This document shows, piece by piece, positions 6,026 to 10,105 of a stretch of DNA of 10,105 nucleotides. The stretch covers positions 1 to 10,105 of the forward strand of contig JASBZD010000043.1 of the NCBI GenBank assembly GCA_029983595.1. The letters run 5' to 3'. The notes under the pieces were generated by a model, which saw only the letters and a program-made list of their open reading frames with translations, did no database searches and was not told where the DNA came from. Source of the DNA: Peptoniphilaceae bacterium. Its GTDB lineage: Bacteria > Bacillota > Clostridia > Tissierellales > Peptoniphilaceae. Both the position numbers and the translations under genes were made by a program. How positions within the stretch are numbered: position 1 is the stretch's first letter; each line of letters begins with the position of its first letter.

Positions 6026-6773
6026 AACTCTATATGTGCTACTTCCCTGCTATAATGAAGAAGAAAATATTAGACCTTTAGTTTTGCAGTGGGTAGATCA
6101 GAAGGATTTTATTAAAGATAATGGGTTTGATTTAGTTATTATGCCTATTGATGATAAAAGCACTGATAATACTAAGGAAGAAATTAAAAATCTTTCTAAG
6201 AAATATGATTTTGTAAATCCAATTTATCATAAGGTTAATAAAAATCTCGGCGGAGTTATGGATACCGGTATAAATGAGTTTTTAAAAGTCTCTAAAAAGG
6301 GCGATTTTCTAGTAGTTATGGATGGGGATAATACCCATAAGCCTGAAGCTATAAGAAAAATGCTTAAAAAAAGACATAAAGCTGATGTAATAATAGCTTC
6401 TAGATATAGATTTGGATCTAAGATAAAGGGGCTTTCTCTTTTTAGAAAAACTATGAGCGTTCTTGCTCGTGGATATTATACTCTAGTACTAGATGTACCT
6501 AATGTACGAGATTATACATGTGGGTATAGATTATATAGCTATGAAGCGCTATATAATGCTAAAAATATTTTTAAAGATGATTTTATAGAAGAGACTTCTT
6601 TTGCGTGTATGATGGAAATTTTATATAAATTACATATTACTGGTGCAAGTTTTTATGAAGTGCCTTTTACGCTTTATTATGGCGATAAAGGTGGAGATTC
6701 TAAGATGAATGTTGCTAACACTTCTAAAAATAGCATTACTACCGCATTAAAACTTAAAAATTTAAAACGATAG
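6006..6773 (+). CDS. GT2 family polyprenyl-phosphate glycosyltransferase (DPM1/GtrB-like)
   Basis: The product has 255 residues with a GT-A fold. Motifs in order are LPCYNEEENI (13-22), IDDKSTDNT (48-56), NKNLGGVMDTGI (78-89), the metal-binding MDGDNTH with DGD at 106-108, and ASRYRFGS further on. These are the marks of dolichol/undecaprenyl-phosphate hexosyltransferases, which transfer a sugar from a nucleotide donor (UDP- or GDP-linked) to a lipid phosphate on the cytoplasmic side. There is no hydrophobic C-terminal pair of membrane helices, unlike GtrB or CsbB; the protein ends with a polar tail KNSITTALKLKNLKR. It therefore resembles the soluble DPM1 class and would act at the membrane surface. 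An AAGGAGGT site seven to eight bases before the ATG fixes the start, which overlaps the GtrA gene by 20 bases. The sugar cannot be told from the sequence. Confidence 0.9.
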   Translation: MISFLTKTLYVLLPCYNEEENIRPLVLQWVDQKDFIKDNGFDLVIMPIDDKSTDNTKEEIKNLSKKYDFVNPIYHKVNKNLGGVMDTGINEFLKVSKKGDFLVVMDGDNTHKPEAIRKMLKKRHKADVIIASRYRFGSKIKGLSLFRKTMSVLARGYYTLVLDVPNVRDYTCGYRLYSYEALYNAKNIFKDDFIEETSFACMMEILYKLHITGASFYEVPFTLYYGDKGGDSKMNVANTSKNSITTALKLKNLKR

Positions 6774-6782
6774 GAGATTTAG

Positions 6783-7520
6783 ATGGTATATTTATATCGA
6801 TTTGTGGGCTATGTTTTAAGATCTTGCTATGATTTTATAGCCGGTATTAGAACGGGTGATGCTCACGTTTTATCAAATTACGCACTGGCGATTATTGCTA
6901 TGGCGGTGATTTTTAAAATAGTGCTTATGCCACTTACTATAAAACAAAGTAAATCTATGGCTAAGACGCAAGCCTTATCAGAACAGATTAAAGAAATTCA
7001 AAAAAAATATGGAAATGATACTCAGACTATCGCCCGTAAACAACAAGAGCTATATAAAGAAGCTGGGGTAAACCCTATGAGTGGATGTCTTCCACTTTTA
7101 TTACAAATGCCGATTCTTATAGCGATGTATAGAGTAGTTTTAATGCCTACTAAGTTTGTTTTTACTGAACCAGGACTTTATGAATCTATAAATACTTCAT
7201 TTTTCTGGATTCCAGATATGAAGCTTGCTGATGCTACAATGATATTACCTTTACTAGCTTCTGTAATTCAATTTTTCTCATCTAGATTAATGAGAGCGTC
7301 TATGCCTCAACAATCTAGTGGAAATAAAGAACAAGACGCTGCAATGAAACAGACTAACGATATGATGAGTATTGTAATGCCGGTTATGTTATTTTTCATG
7401 TATAGAGCATTACCTGCTGCGATACCTCTTTATATAGGTACAAATATGTTACTTAGCACATTAGAACAGGTATTTGTAAAAAATAGAGTAGTAAACCGAG
7501 TAAAAAACGAGGGAAATTAA
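6783..7520 (+). CDS. yidC: YidC/Oxa1-family membrane protein insertase
   Basis: The product has 245 residues and is the Gram-positive short form of YidC, which inserts and folds membrane proteins alone or with SecYEG. The hallmark segment VIFKIVLMPLTIKQSKSMAK (about 42-61) is present, with lysine 45 near the place where other family members carry the groove arginine. A charged cytoplasmic hairpin (EQIKEIQKKYGNDTQTIARKQQELYKEAGVNP) follows, then GCLPLLLQMPILIAMYR, a loop with FFWIPDMKLAD, and C-terminal hydrophobic segments. There is no lipobox signal peptide, unlike Bacillus SpoIIIJ. A TAGGAGA site lies six bases before the ATG. Nine bases separate it from the GT2 gene and one base separates it from jag, the usual partner. 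Confidence 0.96.
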   Translation: MVYLYRFVGYVLRSCYDFIAGIRTGDAHVLSNYALAIIAMAVIFKIVLMPLTIKQSKSMAKTQALSEQIKEIQKKYGNDTQTIARKQQELYKEAGVNPMSGCLPLLLQMPILIAMYRVVLMPTKFVFTEPGLYESINTSFFWIPDMKLADATMILPLLASVIQFFSSRLMRASMPQQSSGNKEQDAAMKQTNDMMSIVMPVMLFFMYRALPAAIPLYIGTNMLLSTLEQVFVKNRVVNRVKNEGN

Positions 7521-7521
7521 A

Positions 7522-8592
7522 ATGAGTTATTTAATTAAAACTGCAAAGACTATCGAAGAAGCTATTGAAGCTGGTTTAAGAGAGATTAATAAAACTAGAG
7601 AAGAAGTAGAGATAGAAATTATAGAAGAGCCTAAATCAGGGTTTTTTGGGCTAGGTTCTAAAGAAGCAGTAGTAAAACTAAGATATGATGACGAAGAAGA
7701 TATTTCTAATTTCGTAAAAGATATTTTATATGACGAAAAACCTGAGCCTAAGACTTATGAAGAGCCTAAAGAGATAATTATAGAGACTTCTAATAAAAAA
7801 GAATCTGAAAAACCAAAAAGCATTAAAGATTTTGATGATGGAGAGTCTGACGAAATACCTTATGAGCATCTAGACCCAAGAGATGAAGAAAAATATAAAT
7901 CTATAGTAACTACTAAAGAAGTAGAAGCAGAAGAGATTTATAAAACTGAATCTCAGCCAGTAGAAGTAAAAGAAGAGTTTGATGGTGGAGATGAAAAGCA
8001 ATTTGAAGAAGCATTCGACATAAAACCTGACAAAGAGCCTAAAAATATAGAAGAAGAAAAAGACTCTAATAAAGCTCAAAAACCAGAAAGAGCATCTAGA
8101 CGCCATGAAGTCCTAGAACCTTGGACTGATGCAGAAATAGTTAAATTTTCTGAAAAATATATTATAGAAATAGCTGACGAGATGGGTCTAAAAGTAGATG
8201 TTCATCCTAGATTTGATGATGAAGTTTTATCTATAGAGATTACATCTGATAATAGTGATGAGCTAGGAATTATTATTGGAAAACGCGGAGCTACTTTAAA
8301 TTCAATCCAATATATCTTATCTCAAATAGTAAATAAACATCGCGAGGAGTTTTTAACTTTAGATCTTGATGCTAATGGCTATAAAGAAAAGAGAAATGAG
8401 TCATTAAAGAGAATGGGAAGAATTGGCGCACAAAAAGCTCTAAAATCTGGAAGACCATGGAAGTTAGAGCCGATGAATGCTGCTGATAGACGTATAATAC
8501 ATCTTTATCTAGAAGATAATGACGAGATAGAGACTTATTCAGAGGGAAAAGAGCCTTATAGAAGAATAGTTATTAAAAAAATAGATAAATAA
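7522..8592 (+). CDS. jag: Jag/KhpB (EloR) RNA-binding protein with a long acidic linker
   Basis: This 356-residue protein has the three Jag parts. The N-terminal Jag_N domain (about 1-55) carries the KSGFFGLGSKEA motif at 38-49. A KH domain (about 205-285) has its RNA-binding loop GIIIGKRG at 249-256. An R3H domain lies at the C-terminus (about 290-356) with the R-x3-H motif at 323-327. Jag/KhpB binds RNA, often with KhpA, and in streptococci controls cell elongation. The link from about 60 to 200 is long and strongly acidic, rich in Glu, Asp and Lys, with no predicted fold visible; it makes the protein longer than most relatives. The gene starts one base after yidC stops with a GAGGG site, and is the last of the operon. 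Confidence 0.95.
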   Translation: MSYLIKTAKTIEEAIEAGLREINKTREEVEIEIIEEPKSGFFGLGSKEAVVKLRYDDEEDISNFVKDILYDEKPEPKTYEEPKEIIIETSNKKESEKPKSIKDFDDGESDEIPYEHLDPRDEEKYKSIVTTKEVEAEEIYKTESQPVEVKEEFDGGDEKQFEEAFDIKPDKEPKNIEEEKDSNKAQKPERASRRHEVLEPWTDAEIVKFSEKYIIEIADEMGLKVDVHPRFDDEVLSIEITSDNSDELGIIIGKRGATLNSIQYILSQIVNKHREEFLTLDLDANGYKEKRNESLKRMGRIGAQKALKSGRPWKLEPMNAADRRIIHLYLEDNDEIETYSEGKEPYRRIVIKKIDK

Positions 8593-8600
8593 ATTAATTT

Positions 8601-8634
8601 GACCTACTATGCTAATATGCCAGTAGGTCTATTT
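8601..8634 (+). terminator. Probable rho-independent terminator after jag
   Basis: GACCTACT (8601-8608) pairs perfectly with AGTAGGTC (8622-8629); the 13-base loop can form two further G-C pairs. A modest T-rich tail (TCTATTTT) follows. It ends the rpmH-jag operon eight bases after the jag stop. The tail is weak, so some readthrough into the yitT-family gene is possible, especially since no clear separate promoter was found for that gene. Confidence 0.75.
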
Positions 8635-8650
8635 TAAATTAGGAGTAGAT

Positions 8651-9565
8651 ATGTCGATAAAATCATATTTTGAAAAAAGAAAAGAGGCTAAAAGACTACA
8701 CGAGCCAATGGATGAAGTAACGAGATATTTATTAATGGGTTTTGCATCTATATTTTTAGCATTTGGGACTCACCTATTTAAATACCCAAACTCGTTTGTA
8801 ATAGGAGGAGTAGAGGGGCTAAGTATTGTCCTCTCGCCATTTTTACCATATACAAGACCACAGCTTACTCTATTTATAAATATCGCACTTTTAATAGTCT
8901 CACTTATAGTGCTAGGGAAAAAATTTACAATACGCACAGGATATGTATCTATAATAAACTCTGTAACTGCCCTTATCTTAAGTTATATAATGCCGATGGA
9001 TGGGCCATTTACAGATAATAAACTCTTAGAACTAATTCTAATGCTATTAAATACCTCAATAGGTGCAGCTATATTATTTAACCTTCATGCTAGTTCTGGC
9101 GGAACAGATATAATTGCTCTAATCTTAAAAAAATATACTAATCTAGAAGTAGGTAAAGCCCTACTCGTAGCAGATAGTCTAATAGTTATAGCATCATTAT
9201 TTATATTCGAGCCAGAAATAGGCTTATTATCACTACTTGGGCTTATTGTAAAAGGATATTTAATAGATGGCGTAATTCAGGCAATGAATACCGATAAATT
9301 ATTTATTATAATCACCTCAAAACCTAAGGAGATAGGAGACTTTATAAGAGTAGATCTACATAGATCTGCTACAGTGCTAGATGGAGTGGGAAACTTTGAA
9401 GGTGCACCTAAATCGGTATTTTTATTAGTGCTATCATCAAAAGAAGCACCAAAATTTAAAAAGTTTATAAAAGAGATAGATCCTTATTCGTTTGTAACTA
9501 TTTTAAATACCTCAAAAATAATAGGTAAGGGATTTTATCAGACAGTAGATGATAGGGATTTATAA
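8651..9565 (+). CDS. YitT-family membrane protein (with C-terminal DUF2179 domain)
   Basis: This 304-residue protein has a basic N-terminus, then about five or six hydrophobic segments (roughly 25-205) with the family-typical YPNSFVIGGVEGLSIVL and ASSGGTDIIALILKKY (SSGGTD at 148-153). A soluble C-terminal domain (about 212-300) starts at NTDKLFIIITSKP, includes HRSATVLDGVGNF and ends ILNTSKIIGKGF, matching the DUF2179 domain of YitT proteins. The transport role or substrate of this family is not established. The ATG at 8651 has AGGAG five bases before it. It sits where mnmE often lies in Firmicute origin regions, so it marks a break in the usual order. A bidirectional terminator follows within ten bases. 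No paralogue is visible in the window. Confidence 0.93.
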   Translation: MSIKSYFEKRKEAKRLHEPMDEVTRYLLMGFASIFLAFGTHLFKYPNSFVIGGVEGLSIVLSPFLPYTRPQLTLFINIALLIVSLIVLGKKFTIRTGYVSIINSVTALILSYIMPMDGPFTDNKLLELILMLLNTSIGAAILFNLHASSGGTDIIALILKKYTNLEVGKALLVADSLIVIASLFIFEPEIGLLSLLGLIVKGYLIDGVIQAMNTDKLFIIITSKPKEIGDFIRVDLHRSATVLDGVGNFEGAPKSVFLLVLSSKEAPKFKKFIKEIDPYSFVTILNTSKIIGKGFYQTVDDRDL

Positions 9566-9571
9566 TATATT

Positions 9572-9597
9572 AAAAGAGGGGTTATATCCCCTCTTTT
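9572..9597. terminator. Bidirectional rho-independent terminator shared by convergent genes
   Basis: A perfect 10-bp stem AAAAGAGGGG (9572-9581) and CCCCTCTTTT (9588-9597) encloses the loop TTATAT. A-runs on the left and T-runs on the right provide U-tracts for transcripts on both strands. It terminates the YitT-family gene from the left and the minus-strand gene from the right. The stop codon of the minus-strand gene (9582-9584) lies in the loop, so its last codons form one arm of the stem. Confidence 0.92.
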
Positions 9598-10105
9598 CCT
9601 TTAGATTTTTGTTCTATAAATTTATTTTGTTCTACTTCACTATCAAATTCGTGTAAAAATAAGTCAAAATTTCTATCTATTTTTATAATATCAATAAAAT
9701 TTCCAGATATATTATTATATTTATCTATTTTAACTTTAGAGCGTCCATCTTCCACACCGCTTATTAAAGTAGTGTAAAACTTATCACTTTTTACATCCAC
9801 TCCATTTATTAATACTATAGGGTTATCTTTAGTATCTATATCTGTGTGGTGAAGTTTAAAGTCGAGTTTTTCATTATCTTTTATAAACTCTTCTTCATAT
9901 CTATTTTTAAAAATCGCATTTTTTTTAAAAGTACGCACTATATAATATCCATCAAAGGCTTTATTTTTATATAATACATATATTCTATCTTCATCTTCTG
10001 ATACTTTAAATATTTCCTCATCCTTATATGGATAAGCGTCTAGTTCTATTAGTGTATCTTTTAAGTCTTCATAGTTATTAATCACATATAGTTTATCAAA
10101 ATAGA
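9582..10105 (-). CDS. Unrecognised acidic protein, probably truncated by the right edge
   Basis: I do not recognise this protein. The visible part is polar, rich in Asp, Glu, Lys, Asn and Tyr, with no signal peptide or hydrophobic membrane segment, so it is probably cytoplasmic. Alternating strand-like pieces such as DRIYVLYKNKAFDGYYIVRTF and NFIDIIKIDRNFDLFLHEF suggest a mainly beta fold, and the C-terminus is lysine-rich (EQKSKGKEGI). A GTG at 10085 could be a start and would give 167 residues, but no ribosome binding site precedes it and the frame stays open to the window edge. The real start may therefore lie to the right. The base composition resembles its neighbours. It converges with the YitT-family gene and shares its terminator. 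Coding is supported by a long frame ending exactly at a terminator; function is unknown. Confidence 0.7.
   Translation of the reverse strand, partial: YFDKLYVINNYEDLKDTLIELDAYPYKDEEIFKVSEDEDRIYVLYKNKAFDGYYIVRTFKKNAIFKNRYEEEFIKDNEKLDFKLHHTDIDTKDNPIVLINGVDVKSDKFYTTLISGVEDGRSKVKIDKYNNISGNFIDIIKIDRNFDLFLHEFDSEVEQNKFIEQKSKGKEGI

Noticed and set aside
7870..8106. Minus-strand open frame of 78 codons, very rich in Phe, opposite jag
   Set aside because: The Phe richness is just the complement of the GAA/AAA-rich linker of Jag; no start signal or family resemblance.
8599..8650. TTGACC at 8599-8604 as a -35 element for the YitT-family gene
   Set aside because: No -10-like hexamer occurs 16-18 bases downstream (8621-8628 is AGTAGG-like) and the bases belong to the terminator stem after jag.
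1..10105. tRNA genes, CRISPR arrays, insertion sequences or attachment sites
   Set aside because: No cloverleaf-like segment, regularly spaced direct repeat, transposase or integrase, or terminal inverted repeat was seen on either strand.

Overview
This window spans a chromosomal replication origin of a low-GC Gram-positive bacterium (Firmicutes in the broad sense). DNA is AT-rich throughout, ribosome binding sites are strong AGGAGG types, and gene order is the classic Firmicute origin order: recF, yaaA, dnaN and dnaA leave the origin to the left (minus strand), and rpmH, rnpA, yidD, yidC and jag leave it to the right (plus strand). The YidC here has no lipoprotein-type signal peptide, unlike Bacillus SpoIIIJ. 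With the heavy use of AGA, ATA and CTA codons this suggests a clostridial or tissierellial anaerobe (for example the Peptoniphilaceae group), but the genus is inference only.

Left arm (1-2912): the 5' end of recF, then yaaA, dnaN and dnaA. recF/yaaA and yaaA/dnaN overlap by a few bases. dnaA starts at a GTG. The dnaA-dnaN gap carries two tandem DnaA boxes, a short GTAC spacer and four DnaA-trio triplets next to an AT-rich stretch. This is the same order and orientation as the unwinding module described for Bacillus subtilis.

Origin/regulatory gap (2913-3529): about 600 bases with no gene. DnaA boxes are scattered from 2932 to 3304, including a head-to-head palindrome in the dnaA leader. A probable dnaA promoter is overlapped by boxes. 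A very AT-rich stretch follows, and then a textbook sigma-A promoter for rpmH. Boxes therefore flank dnaA on both sides, a bipartite origin.

Right arm (3530-8592): a tightly packed operon rpmH-rnpA-yidD-[GT-C glycosyltransferase, GtrA-like flippase, GT2 polyprenyl-phosphate glycosyltransferase]-yidC-jag. The three bracketed genes overlap one another and form what looks like a complete three-component glycosylation system. GT2 would load a sugar on a lipid carrier inside the cell, GtrA would flip it, and the GT-C enzyme would transfer it outside. The cassette sits between yidD and yidC, which are normally neighbours, and is the most interesting feature of the window. The operon ends in a hairpin at about 8601.

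Far right (8651-10105): a YitT-family membrane protein on the plus strand and an unrecognised acidic protein on the minus strand that runs off the right edge. They converge on one shared bidirectional terminator. The mnmE/mnmG/rsmG/parAB genes that often follow jag in Firmicutes are absent here.
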